Source: an uncultured Polaribacter sp. (GTDB lineage: Bacteria; Bacteroidota; Bacteroidia; Flavobacteriales; Flavobacteriaceae). From it: a stretch of DNA of 64,000 bases. Made by a program: the position numbers and the translations under genes. Position 1 is the stretch's first letter, and each line of letters opens with the position of its first letter. The notes below the pieces were generated by a model. It was not told where the DNA came from. It saw nothing but the letters and a program-made list of their open reading frames with translations, and did no database searches. The stretch lies in the NCBI GenBank assembly GCA_943788865.1, contig CALSRX010000005.1, positions 248,001 through 312,000 on the forward strand. The letters run 5' to 3'. This document shows, in pieces, positions 1 to 8,192 of this stretch.

Positions 1-141
1 ATATATTTTCCACGTTAAGAATATTGCTAATACAAGCAATAAGATAGATACCACAGGTTTTAACTTTAACGGAAGGTATTTTACAATTAAAAATGCAACA
101 GCACCAGTAATAATAATAGCGGCAATAATAGTAATTAACAT
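1..141 (-). CDS. Small membrane protein, partial at window edge
   Basis: An open frame of 47 codons begins with ATG at 141 on the minus strand and runs off the left edge of the window. The visible protein is very hydrophobic: residues about 1-20 form one likely membrane helix, a short KYLPLKLKP linker follows, and residues about 30-44 form a second helix ending in TWKIY. A TAnnTTTG -7 box sits at 169-176 on the same strand, about 30 nt upstream, which supports the start. It resembles the N-terminus of short uncharacterised flavobacterial proteins with a membrane anchor, but too little is visible to name a family. No function is assigned. Confidence 0.5.
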   Translation of the reverse strand, partial: MLITIIAAIIITGAVAFLIVKYLPLKLKPVVSILLLVLAIFLTWKIY

Positions 142-168
142 TAGTATAGTTTTTAAAATGATTATTCG

Positions 169-176
169 CAAATCTA
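169..176 (-). promoter_or_regulatory. Bacteroidota -7 box for the left-edge gene
   Basis: Read on the minus strand this is TAGATTTG, matching the Bacteroidota -7 consensus TAnnTTTG, with the ATG of the left-edge gene 27 nt downstream. No good -33 TTG is seen at the expected spacing. Together with the box at 222-229 it makes this gap a divergent promoter region. Confidence 0.4.
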
Positions 177-221
177 CAATTTTTTTTTAATGATAAAAAT
201 TTTTATGCATAAATCAATTCC

Positions 222-229
222 TATCTTTG
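222..229 (+). promoter_or_regulatory. -7 box for the RecD-like helicase gene
   Basis: TATCTTTG matches TAnnTTTG. The gene's ATG lies only 14 nt after the box, so the mRNA leader would be a few nucleotides long. No -33 TTG is visible at about 19 nt upstream. Confidence 0.45.
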
Positions 230-243
230 AGATTTGAATTTAT

Positions 244-1668
244 ATGATTAAAATAAAAGCAGATTTTTATAAAGAACTTCTTCAAAAGTTTCCTTTTGAG
301 CCAACAATTAAACAACAAAAATTATTAAATGAGTTGTCTAATTTTATATTTGATGACAATAATCGTGCCTTATTCTTATTAAAAGGATATGCTGGTACAG
401 GTAAAACGACAACAATTAGTACGGTTGTAAACTCTTTATGGAAAGTTGGTAAGAAGGCAGTTTTATTAGCGCCTACGGGGAGAGCAGCAAAAGTAATCTC
501 TGGATATTCTAAAAAACAGGCTTTTACCATTCATAAAAAAATATACTTTCCAAAAAAACAACAAAATGGTTCTGTAGATTTTGTAATACAACCCAATAAG
601 CACACCAATACAATATTTATTATTGATGAAGCATCAATGATACCAGATAGACCTAGCAATGCAAAACTATTTGAAACTGGTTCGTTACTAGATGATTTAA
701 TGAATTATGTGTATGCTGGAAAAAACTGTAAAATTATTTTTATTGGTGACACAGCCCAATTACCACCTGTAAAACTAAATGTGAGTCCAGCTTTAGAAGC
801 AAAAACGTTGGAATTAGAATATCAAAAAGAGGTTACAGAAATAGAATTAGATGAAGTAATGCGTCAGCATGAGAACTCGGGAATTCTAGCAAACGCTACT
901 TATTTAAGAATGCTTATCATGCATAAGTCAACAGATTTTCAATTCGACTTAAATTTTCCAGACATTATCCGCTTGATTGATGGCTATGATATTGAAGACG
1001 CAATAAATTCTGCCTACGATAATATTGGAGTAGAAGATACAGCATTTATTGTTCGTTCAAATAAAAGAGCCAACTTATACAATCAACAAATAAGAACTAA
1101 AATCAGAGGACAAGAAAATGAGATATCTGCCGGAGATTATGTCATGGTTGTAAAAAACAATTATTACTGGCTTCAAGATTCTTCTGAAGCAGGTTTTATT
1201 GCCAATGGTGATATTTGTGAAATAACTAGACTTAACGCAATAAAAGAATTGTACGGTTTTCGATTTGCAGAAGTAGAAGTAAGAATGATCGATTATCCAA
1301 ATCAAAAACCCTTTGAAACTGTTTTAATATTAGACACCCTTTCTAGTGAATCTCCTTCTTTAAGCTATGAAGAATCCAATAAATTGTATCAAGCAGTTAA
1401 AGAAGATTTTATACATGAAAAATCTAAATACAAACAATTACTTGCTATAAAAAAAAACAAATACTTTAATGCCTTACAAGTTAAATTTTCATATGCCATG
1501 ACCTGTCATAAATCACAAGGTGGGCAATGGAAAACTGTTTTTGTAGAGCAGCCTTATTTGCCTGATGGAATTGATGTTGAATATTTGCGATGGTTATATA
1601 CAGCGATCACCAGAGCAGAAGAAAAGCTGTATTTAATAGGTTTTAAAGATGATTATTTTACAGATTAA
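244..1668 (+). CDS. RecD-like / UvrD-type superfamily 1 DNA helicase
   Basis: A 474-residue ATP-dependent DNA helicase of the RecD-like type common in Bacteroidota, acting in the cytoplasm on DNA; the precise repair or recombination role is not known. The sequence shows Walker A GYAGTGKTT at residues 48-56, Walker B FIIDEASM near 125, the FIGDTAQLPPV motif near 170, and a C-terminal UvrD_C_2-like block with YAMTCHKSQGGQW followed by WLYTAITRAEEKLYLIG, whose TAITRA is the typical motif VI. The length fits these short stand-alone helicases. The start is supported by a -7 box just upstream. The gene overlaps the convergent gene by 4 nt at the stop codons. Confidence 0.88.
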   Translation: MIKIKADFYKELLQKFPFEPTIKQQKLLNELSNFIFDDNNRALFLLKGYAGTGKTTTISTVVNSLWKVGKKAVLLAPTGRAAKVISGYSKKQAFTIHKKIYFPKKQQNGSVDFVIQPNKHTNTIFIIDEASMIPDRPSNAKLFETGSLLDDLMNYVYAGKNCKIIFIGDTAQLPPVKLNVSPALEAKTLELEYQKEVTEIELDEVMRQHENSGILANATYLRMLIMHKSTDFQFDLNFPDIIRLIDGYDIEDAINSAYDNIGVEDTAFIVRSNKRANLYNQQIRTKIRGQENEISAGDYVMVVKNNYYWLQDSSEAGFIANGDICEITRLNAIKELYGFRFAEVEVRMIDYPNQKPFETVLILDTLSSESPSLSYEESNKLYQAVKEDFIHEKSKYKQLLAIKKNKYFNALQVKFSYAMTCHKSQGGQWKTVFVEQPYLPDGIDVEYLRWLYTAITRAEEKLYLIGFKDDYFTD

Positions 1669-2603
1669 TTAAAATAGTATCCAACATAAATACTTCCGTA
1701 AGAATTACTTTTAGCAGCCCTCAAGCTTTGTAGTTTTTTTGTGTGATATATAAACGTATAGCCATACAAAAAACGTTTTCTATAATAACGATATCCTAAT
1801 TCCATTGAAAAGTGAAAAGGCATCACATCAAATGTAACAGGACTTGTGTTGTTTAAAAAACTTCCTTCTATTGTTGCATCATAAAATGTGTAATGTATTA
1901 TTGGTTTGATAAAGATGAATGATTCTTTATGGCTAGTTGATTTTTTATTTAAGTTGGAATGAAAAGCGACTGAATTTGAAAAAGGCTGTAAGTTTTTGAC
2001 ACCTATTCTAGAATAAATTCCGGTAGAGATAGAGGTGAAAACGGTTCCTGTTTTTAAGAAATTATAACTACTAATATCTAATTTATTAGAACTCATTTTA
2101 GGAAAATAATGTAAATAACTTGCTGTAAAGTTTAAGGCAAAAGCATTTTGAATTTGATGTTTCCACCCAAGAGGTTCTGGGTAATTATAAATGTTATGCA
2201 TAAATTTTTGCAGTTCTTCTCCTTTAGCATTTGGACCTATCACCCCAAAATTAATGTCGGTTGAAAACATGTTGTTCTTTTTGTAAAACCTACTGATACC
2301 AATACCTCCATAGAAATATCCTGCAAAAGGTCTATCATGTAGCGATGCAAATTGTAAGGTAGATTTTGATGCTGTAAACATCTTATGACCCACTTCAAAT
2401 TTATAAATTTTTTTAGGAGAATCTTGATCGGTTTTTTGTACACTTCTATACGTAATAAAAAAACCATTTGTATAATAACCATCTCTATATAAAGAGGTGT
2501 ACAAATCATTATCAGAAATAAGACTTATTTCTTTAGAATAATTATTTTGAGCAGTACTTATTGAAACAAGACTTATAAAAAGTAAAAAAGTAAAAACCCG
2601 CAT
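1665..2603 (-). CDS. LpxR-family (DUF2219) outer-membrane lipid A deacylase-like protein
   Basis: A 312-residue protein with an N-terminal signal peptide (MRVFTFLLFISLVSISTAQ) and repeated amphipathic beta-strand patterns ending in an aromatic-rich C-terminus (YGSIYVGYYFN), as expected for an outer-membrane barrel. The SDNDLYTSLYRDGYYTNG segment just after the signal peptide is the hallmark of the LpxR/DUF2219 family, whose founding member removes the 3'-acyloxyacyl chain from lipid A. Activity in this organism is inferred from family membership only. The gene stands alone, convergent with the helicase gene (4-nt overlap). Confidence 0.8.
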   Translation of the reverse strand: MRVFTFLLFISLVSISTAQNNYSKEISLISDNDLYTSLYRDGYYTNGFFITYRSVQKTDQDSPKKIYKFEVGHKMFTASKSTLQFASLHDRPFAGYFYGGIGISRFYKKNNMFSTDINFGVIGPNAKGEELQKFMHNIYNYPEPLGWKHQIQNAFALNFTASYLHYFPKMSSNKLDISSYNFLKTGTVFTSISTGIYSRIGVKNLQPFSNSVAFHSNLNKKSTSHKESFIFIKPIIHYTFYDATIEGSFLNNTSPVTFDVMPFHFSMELGYRYYRKRFLYGYTFIYHTKKLQSLRAAKSNSYGSIYVGYYFN

Positions 2604-2687
2604 GTAAGCAAATATAAATTTTATTAGGTAATATGTTTCTTTTTTGAGAATAAAATTGGTTAAAAATTCGTAACTTTATTTTACGAT

Positions 2688-2695
2688 TAATTTTG
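2688..2695 (+). promoter_or_regulatory. -7 box for the PPK2 pair
   Basis: TAATTTTG matches TAnnTTTG and ends 10 nt before the ATG of the first PPK2 gene, predicting a very short leader. There is no clear TTG at the usual -33 spacing, so support is moderate. Confidence 0.4.
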
Positions 2696-2705
2696 AATTA
2701 TTAGC

Positions 2706-3566
2706 ATGAGTAAAAACGATTTATTTACTCTCGAAGAACTTAAAAATTTAAGCTCTAGAGAAGAACTATTGAATAAAATTAAAGAAAAGAAGACACCTTA
2801 TCAAAAAATTGAAAGCACCTTTTTGTATGAAGAAGAGTTAAGAAACTTACAGATAGAATTGGTAAAATTACAACGTTATATTTCTAAAGAAAACAAACGG
2901 TTGGTTATTTTATTTGAAGGAAGAGATGCTGCAGGAAAAGGTGGTAATATTAGACGCTTTACAGAACATTTAAGTCCACGTTCTACAAATTTAGTTGCAC
3001 TAACCAAACCAACAGAAATAGAAAAAGGGCAATGGTATTTTAGAAGGTATATCAAAGAGCTTTCCAATCCAGGAGAAATGGTTTTTTTCGATAGAAGTTG
3101 GTACAATAGAGCTGTGGTTGAACCTGTAATGGGTTTTTGTTCTAAAGAACAATACGAAAGATTTATGTTGCAAGCGCCAGATTTTGAACACATGTTATAT
3201 GAAGACGGAATTGTAATTGTAAAATTTTGGTTTTCAATCTCTAAAGATGTTCAAAAAGCCCGTTTTGATGCTCGTTTACAAGACCCTTTAAAAAGATGGA
3301 AATTTAGCCCAGTTGATGAAAAAGGGCAAGAATTATGGGACACATATACCTACTATAAAGAACAAATGTTTAGCAAAACACACACAACATATTGTCCTTG
3401 GATCATTGTGAAAGCAAATGATAAAAAAGTAGCACGACTAGAATCTATACGTTATGTATTATCTCAATTTGATTATCCAGGAAAAGAGGAAGCATTGACT
3501 ACCTTATTGCCAGATCCAAATATTATAATGCGCTATTATAGATCTGCTAAACAATTAGATTTTTAA
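2706..3566 (+). CDS. ppk2: Polyphosphate kinase 2 family protein (first of tandem pair)
   Basis: A 286-residue PPK2-family phosphotransferase, which moves phosphate between polyphosphate and nucleotides (usually polyP-driven synthesis of NDP or NTP) in the cytoplasm. Visible motifs are Walker A EGRDAAGKGG at residues 71-80, the TKPTE segment near 100, DRSWYNRAVVEP at 129-140 (the PPK2 Walker B region) and the basic RFDARLQDPLKRWKFSP lid region near 195. The length matches one-domain PPK2 enzymes. It is followed 3 nt later by a second PPK2 gene, so the two are almost certainly co-transcribed. Whether it prefers mono- or diphosphates cannot be read from the sequence by eye. Confidence 0.92.
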   Translation: MSKNDLFTLEELKNLSSREELLNKIKEKKTPYQKIESTFLYEEELRNLQIELVKLQRYISKENKRLVILFEGRDAAGKGGNIRRFTEHLSPRSTNLVALTKPTEIEKGQWYFRRYIKELSNPGEMVFFDRSWYNRAVVEPVMGFCSKEQYERFMLQAPDFEHMLYEDGIVIVKFWFSISKDVQKARFDARLQDPLKRWKFSPVDEKGQELWDTYTYYKEQMFSKTHTTYCPWIIVKANDKKVARLESIRYVLSQFDYPGKEEALTTLLPDPNIIMRYYRSAKQLDF

Positions 3567-3569
3567 AAA

Positions 3570-4364
3570 ATGGAAAGAAGTAATACAGAAATAACTGAAA
3601 AAGATGTAATCAAGTTAAATTCAAAAAAGGGACTGCTTGCAATGCTTTCTAAAGATCCAGTAAATTTAGAGAGGGCAATTAGGTATGTAGATTATGAAAA
3701 AAGGTTAAAAAAACTACAAGTAGAGTTGGTAAAATTACAATCGTGGGTAATAAAAAATAACGAGCGTGTAATTGTAATTTTCGAAGGAAGAGATGCAGCA
3801 GGAAAAGGAGGTGCAATTAGAAGAATAACAGAAAAAATAAACCCTCGTCATTTAAAGAAAGTTGCTTTACCTAGACCAACAGAAGAAGAAAAGACACAAT
3901 GGTATTTTCAGCGTTATGTCAATCAATTTCCAAAAGCAGGAGAAATTGTTTTTTTTGATAGAAGCTGGTACAATAGAGCTGTTGTAGAACCCGTTAATGG
4001 TTTTTGTACTCAAAAAGAATATGAGATTTTTATGAGTCAAGTAAATGAGTTTGAGAAAATGATTTTAGAATCAGGAATTCATTTGGTGAAAATTTACATG
4101 TCTATTTCTAAAAGAGAACAAGCAAAACGGTTTAATGAAATCAAAAACGATCCATTAAAACAATGGAAAATGACTAAAGTTGATGAGAAAGCGCAAGAAC
4201 TATGGGATAATTATACTACATATAAAAAAACCATGTTTGAGGAAACCAATACAGAAATTTCTCCTTGGAAAATTATTAGAGCCAATAAAAAAACAGAAGC
4301 TAGAATTAATACTATAAATTATATTCTTAAAAGAATACCTTATGATAGGAATATTGAAGTTTAA
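3570..4364 (+). CDS. ppk2: Polyphosphate kinase 2 family protein (second of tandem pair)
   Basis: A 264-residue paralogue of the preceding protein, with the same motif order: EGRDAAGKGG near residue 72, LPRPTEEEKTQWYFQRYV near 100, DRSWYNRAVVEPVNGFC near 127 and KRFNEIKNDPLKQWKMT near 192. The N-terminus is shorter and unrelated in detail, and many surface residues differ, so this is an old duplication rather than a recent copy. The 3-nt spacing to the upstream gene means one transcript. The pair may divide substrates (for example AMP versus ADP), which is inference. Confidence 0.92.
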   Translation: MERSNTEITEKDVIKLNSKKGLLAMLSKDPVNLERAIRYVDYEKRLKKLQVELVKLQSWVIKNNERVIVIFEGRDAAGKGGAIRRITEKINPRHLKKVALPRPTEEEKTQWYFQRYVNQFPKAGEIVFFDRSWYNRAVVEPVNGFCTQKEYEIFMSQVNEFEKMILESGIHLVKIYMSISKREQAKRFNEIKNDPLKQWKMTKVDEKAQELWDNYTTYKKTMFEETNTEISPWKIIRANKKTEARINTINYILKRIPYDRNIEV

Positions 4365-4394
4365 GCTTTAATACTTCAGTTTTTTACCCAACTA

Positions 4395-4443
4395 TTAAAT
4401 CTATCTATCTATTTTTGTGTTTAAAATAAGTAGATAGATTTAA
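4395..4443 (+). promoter_or_regulatory. Inverted repeat surrounding the -7 box of the Smr gene
   Basis: A perfect 13-bp inverted repeat (arms 4395-4407 and 4431-4443, core TAAATCTATCTA / TAGATAGATTTA) brackets TATTTTTG at 4410-4417, a match to the Bacteroidota -7 box. The ATG of the Smr gene follows at 4455. The repeat may be an operator, a leader hairpin, or a weak terminator for the PPK2 genes; the 23-nt loop and lack of a T-tract argue against a normal terminator. Confidence 0.4.
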
Positions 4444-4454
4444 ATTTTATTCAA

Positions 4455-5003
4455 ATGACCTTTGCTATTGGAGATTTTGTTGCTGTTCTAGATGATGTTG
4501 TAAAAGGCACAATTACAGACATTACTGAAACTCATATCTTTATTAAAGACGAAACCGAAATGGTCTTTCGATATTTGCCTTCTGAGCTTGTTAAAGTTGA
4601 TGCTAATCAACACGAACTGACAAAATATAGTGATATCAACAATCACTATTTACAAGATAAAATTTCTGAAGAGCCTAAAAAGCGGGTCTCGAAATTTACA
4701 AAAACAAAAAGTGAAATCGTTTTTGAAGTTGATTTACATATCAATCAGTTGGTAAAGTCTACAAATAGACTCGATAATTATGATATACTTACGATACAAT
4801 TAGAAACAGCCAAAAGAAAATTAGAATATGCTATTCAAAAAAGAATTTCTAAAATCATCTTTATTCATGGAGTAGGAGAAGGTGTTCTAAAATCGGAATT
4901 GGAATACCTCTTTAAAAAATATCCAGTAAAATATTACGATGCTTCTTATCAAAAATATGGTTTAGGAGCTACCGAAGTTTATATTTTCCAGAACCCTAAT
5001 TAA
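4455..5003 (+). CDS. Smr-domain protein (MutS2-like C-terminal nuclease domain)
   Basis: A 182-residue protein. The N-terminal 60 residues resemble a small beta domain (IGDFVAVLDDVVKGTITDI), and the C-terminal half is an Smr domain: VDLHINQLV near residue 95 is the conserved DLH motif, and FIHGVGEGVLKSELEYLF near 138 is the conserved HG.G.G motif of this nuclease/RNA-binding fold. The C-terminus (YQKYGLGATEVYI) is typical of flavobacterial members. Its substrate is unknown. It is followed 17 nt downstream by cysteine desulfurase, which has its own -7 box. Confidence 0.82.
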   Translation: MTFAIGDFVAVLDDVVKGTITDITETHIFIKDETEMVFRYLPSELVKVDANQHELTKYSDINNHYLQDKISEEPKKRVSKFTKTKSEIVFEVDLHINQLVKSTNRLDNYDILTIQLETAKRKLEYAIQKRISKIIFIHGVGEGVLKSELEYLFKKYPVKYYDASYQKYGLGATEVYIFQNPN

Positions 5004-5008
5004 ATTCC

Positions 5009-5016
5009 TACTTTTG
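5009..5016 (+). promoter_or_regulatory. -7 box for cysteine desulfurase gene
   Basis: TACTTTTG fits TAnnTTTG and ends only 4 nt before the ATG at 5021. If used, transcription would start at or within the start codon, giving a leaderless mRNA. Confidence 0.4.
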
Positions 5017-5020
5017 TAAG

Positions 5021-6187
5021 ATGAAAACAATCTACTTAGATAATGCAGCAACAACACCAATAGATAAAGAAGTTATTGATGTTATGTACGAATCTATGCT
5101 ACATAATAACGGAAATCCATCTTCTATACATCAGTTTGGTCGTAAAGCTAAATCTTCAGTAGAAACTGCTAGAAAAAATATTGCAAAGCATTTTAATGTC
5201 TCTGCAAGTGAACTTATTTTTACAGCAGGTGGTACAGAGGCAGATAATTTAATTTTGCAAAATGCAGTTACTAATTTAGGAATAAAAGTTATTATAACCT
5301 CTAAAATAGAACATCATGCAGTATTACACACAGCAGAGCATCTAAAAAAAACATATGATATTCATGTTGTTTTTGTTGATGTTGATGCTAAAGGAAATAT
5401 AGATTTAAAACATTTAGAGGCGCTTTTAGATGCTCATAAAGCTCAAAAATGTTTGGTAAGTTTAATGTATGTCAATAATGAAATTGGTAACCTGTTACCT
5501 TTGGCTAAAGTTTCAGCTATTTGTAAAGATTACAATGCTTTATTTCATTCCGACACCGTACAGGCAATTGGTCATTACCCATTAGATTTACAAAGAACAC
5601 CCATAGATTTTTTTGCTGCAAGTGCTCATAAATTCCACGGACCAAAAGGTGTTGGATTTGCATATTTCAAAAAAGGATTTGGAATTCAACCAATATTGCA
5701 TGGAGGTAATCAAGAAAAAGGAGCACGGTCTAGTACAGAAAACGTGCATAGCATTTTAGGAATGGAAAAAGCCTTAGAAATAGCTGTTTCTAATATTGAA
5801 AAAGATAAAGTTTATTTAACATCACTCAAAACATATTTTATTTCTGAATTGCAAAGTAATTTTAAAGATGTTGCATTTAATGGTAATTCGAATCTTTTGG
5901 ATAAAAGTAGTTATACCATTTTAAGTGTTCGCTTTGCAAAAGCAAATGATATGTTGTTGTTTACCTTAGACCTAAATGGTATTGCCGTTTCAGGAGGAAG
6001 TGCTTGCCAAAGCGGAAGTTCTAAAGGCTCGCATGTATTAGAAGAGCTATTAAATACAGTTGAAGCAAGTAAAACCTCTATTCGGTTTTCGTTTAGTAAA
6101 AATACGACAAAAGAAGAAATAGATATTACTATTGAAAAACTAAAAAAAATACGTTCTATTGCTAATACAAATAAAGGTACGAAATAA
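5021..6187 (+). CDS. Cysteine desulfurase (NifS/IscS family)
   Basis: A 388-residue PLP enzyme that takes sulfur from cysteine as an enzyme-bound persulfide, for Fe-S clusters and tRNA thiolation. Visible features are the LDNAATTP start, the pyridine-stacking H99 region (KIEHHAV), the PLP Schiff-base lysine in SAHKFHGPKG (K204) and the persulfide cysteine C329 in SGGSACQSGS. The short loop around that cysteine resembles the NifS-like group. No scaffold or other ISC/SUF gene is next to it, so whether it serves cofactor assembly or tRNA modification is unclear. Its neighbour mnmE is convergent. Confidence 0.9.
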   Translation: MKTIYLDNAATTPIDKEVIDVMYESMLHNNGNPSSIHQFGRKAKSSVETARKNIAKHFNVSASELIFTAGGTEADNLILQNAVTNLGIKVIITSKIEHHAVLHTAEHLKKTYDIHVVFVDVDAKGNIDLKHLEALLDAHKAQKCLVSLMYVNNEIGNLLPLAKVSAICKDYNALFHSDTVQAIGHYPLDLQRTPIDFFAASAHKFHGPKGVGFAYFKKGFGIQPILHGGNQEKGARSSTENVHSILGMEKALEIAVSNIEKDKVYLTSLKTYFISELQSNFKDVAFNGNSNLLDKSSYTILSVRFAKANDMLLFTLDLNGIAVSGGSACQSGSSKGSHVLEELLNTVEASKTSIRFSFSKNTTKEEIDITIEKLKKIRSIANTNKGTK

Positions 6188-6277
6188 TATTTTTTATTTT
6201 GTATTTTGAATGTTAAATATGTGGAAAAAAATTACTTTTTTTTGAACAGAAAACGATGAGTAAGAACAACGATTTTT

Positions 6278-7672
6278 CTATTTCCCGATACAAAAGTTAG
6301 AAAAAATATGGCCTAAAATATCTTTATCTACATCATATTCTCCTGTAATATTACCTAAGTGGCGTAGGCATTCACGGATATCAATTGAAAATAAATCAGT
6401 AGAGATTTCTAAATCAATTCCTTGTTGTACAGAGGTTATTGCGGTTAAAGCATTGTTCAAAGCCTCAAAATGACGAGAATTTGTAACAATGGTTTCGTTA
6501 TTGCTTAATGCACCTGTGTTTACTAGAGAAGTTAATTCATTCGTTAATAGGTCAATGCCAATTTTCTGTTTGGCAGAAAGCAATAAAATATTTTTAATAG
6601 TTGAAGTAATTTCTTGTTTTTGAGTTTGATTCAATGAGTCTATTTTGTTTGCAATCACTAACAAACGTTTATTTGGAAAACGATTTTCAATAGTTTTAAT
6701 TTCTTCTAAAAACGTCTCTTTATTATCTGCAAACTTGTTAGAATCAATTAAGAAAATAATCAATTGTGCATTGTCAGCTTTCTCATACGCTTTTTTAATT
6801 CCGATGCTTTCTACAACATCTTCTGTTTCTCTAATTCCTGCGGTATCAATAAAACGAAAAGCAACACCATCAATGATCAATTCATCTTCAATGGCATCAC
6901 GTGTGGTGCCAGCGATGTCAGAAACAATGGCTTTTTCTTCATTTAATAAAGTGTTTAAAAGTGTTGATTTTCCAACGTTTGGCTCTCCAATGATTGCAAC
7001 AGGAATTCCGTTTTTCATGGCATTTCCAAAAGCAAAAGAATCTATCAATCGTTTTAAAACCGTAGTAATTTGTATTACTAATTCTTTAAATTTTGTACGG
7101 TCTGCAAATTCTACATCTTCACCCGAAAAATCGAGTTCTAATTCTATCAAAGCAGCAAAATCTAATAATTGAGCACGCAACTCTTTCAATTCGTTTGTAA
7201 TTCCCCCACGCATTTGTTGAATAGCCATTTGATGGCTCGCTGCAGAATTTGAAGCAATCACATCTGCAACAGCTTCAGCTTGCGATAAATCCATTTTACC
7301 GTTTAAAAAAGCACGCATGGTAAACTCACCGTTATCTGCCATTCTACAACCATTTTGTAAAAATAATTGAATGATTTCTTGTTGAATAAATACAGAACCG
7401 TGACAAGAAATTTCTATCACATTTTCACCGGTATACGAATTTGGGTTTTTAAATACAGATACTAAAACTTCATCTAAGATTACGCTATTGTGAACAATAT
7501 GACCCAAATGAATGCTATGTGATTTCTGATTTTTTAATGTTTTTCCTTTTTTTACTGATTGAAAAAAAGCATCAACAATTTCAATAGATTTTTCACCAGA
7601 AAGTCTGATCACAGAAATAGCTCCAACTCCAGATGGAGTAGCCAATGCAATAATAGTGTCGTTTTGAATCAT
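6278..7672 (-). CDS. mnmE: tRNA uridine-5-carboxymethylaminomethyl modification GTPase MnmE
   Basis: A full-length 464-residue MnmE. With MnmG it makes the cmnm5/nm5 modification of wobble U34 in tRNA. The N-terminal formyl-tetrahydrofolate-binding domain starts with NDTIIALATPSGVGAISVIRLSG; the G domain has G1 GEPNVGKST (229-237), G2 GTTRD (255-259), G3 DTAGIRET (276-283) and G4 NKID (342-345); the protein ends in the diagnostic CIGK with C461. The complete C-terminus shows that the gene is intact. Confidence 0.96.
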   Translation of the reverse strand: MIQNDTIIALATPSGVGAISVIRLSGEKSIEIVDAFFQSVKKGKTLKNQKSHSIHLGHIVHNSVILDEVLVSVFKNPNSYTGENVIEISCHGSVFIQQEIIQLFLQNGCRMADNGEFTMRAFLNGKMDLSQAEAVADVIASNSAASHQMAIQQMRGGITNELKELRAQLLDFAALIELELDFSGEDVEFADRTKFKELVIQITTVLKRLIDSFAFGNAMKNGIPVAIIGEPNVGKSTLLNTLLNEEKAIVSDIAGTTRDAIEDELIIDGVAFRFIDTAGIRETEDVVESIGIKKAYEKADNAQLIIFLIDSNKFADNKETFLEEIKTIENRFPNKRLLVIANKIDSLNQTQKQEITSTIKNILLLSAKQKIGIDLLTNELTSLVNTGALSNNETIVTNSRHFEALNNALTAITSVQQGIDLEISTDLFSIDIRECLRHLGNITGEYDVDKDILGHIFSNFCIGK

Positions 7673-7693
7673 GTGGCAAAAATACGGAAATTA

Positions 7694-8134
7694 TTATTGA
7701 ATTGCTTGTTTGATATACTCTTCATATTCATAAAAAAACAACTCGAACTGATTCATGTTTTCTACAAAAAACTCAAAACATTCTCGCCAAGAATTTTTAT
7801 TGTATATGCTAAATTTTTGAGGATATAATACATATATCCGATGAATTTCTTTACCAGATTCTAATTCGTAATTTGCATCAAAAATAACTTATGGTAGATA
7901 TTCTTCGGTTACAATTGCTTTTAAAGATTGCAATTGTTCAAAAAGCAATTGATTGTAGATATCATCTGGATGTTCAATATCTAAAACCACCATTGCTTGT
8001 TTACGCTCTGCTACAAACTTAAACGAAAACCCTTTTATTTGCGTGTTGTATTTCAACCATTTTCGTGGAAACGATTTGCCAAATGCAATCCAAAAATCTT
8101 TACGTATTTGCGCAGCTTCTTCTTTGCTAAACAT
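7694..8134 (-). pseudogene. DUF4268-family protein interrupted by an in-frame TAA
   Basis: The frame from ATG at 8134 encodes MFSKEEAAQIRKDFWIAFGK and stops at TAA (7889-7891) after EEYLP. The same frame then continues without change of phase: VIFDANYELESG, then SIYNKNSWRECFEFFVENM, to a proper stop at 7694-7696. Family members continue EEYLPEVIFD, so the stop stands where a glutamate codon (GAA) is expected: one G-to-T change. The whole product would be about 146 residues, the normal length for this flavobacterial family, whose function is unknown. An upstream ATG at 8149 is also possible, but MFSKEEA is the usual start. It may be a real nonsense mutation or a sequence error. Confidence 0.75.
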
Positions 8135-8138
8135 TATA

Positions 8139-8190
8139 TCAATTATCAATTATCAATGACCAATGATAATTGTTCACTGTTCATTGTTTT
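8139..8190. repeat. Dispersed ATCAATTATCAAT / GTTCATTG-type repeat
   Basis: This short stretch holds two copies of CAATTATCA, one of which pairs with TGATAATTG (arms 8147-8155 and 8164-8172), followed by GTTCACTGTTCATTG. Closely similar words (TGTCAATGAACAATGAACAG, CAATTATCAGTTAACAATG) recur at 35.1-35.3 kb. It fills the gap between MiaE and the DUF4268 gene and therefore lies in the latter's leader. Confidence 0.45.
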
Positions 8191-8192
8191 TA

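Noticed and set aside
1665..1668. 4-nt tail-to-tail overlaps at 1665 and 10708 as special antisense control
   Set aside because: Such stop overlaps are common in compact genomes and carry no added signal.
6645..7172. A 175-codon open frame on the plus strand opposite mnmE
   Set aside because: It is antisense to well-conserved MnmE codons, has low-complexity Ser/Ile/Asn-rich translation and no homologue that I recognise.
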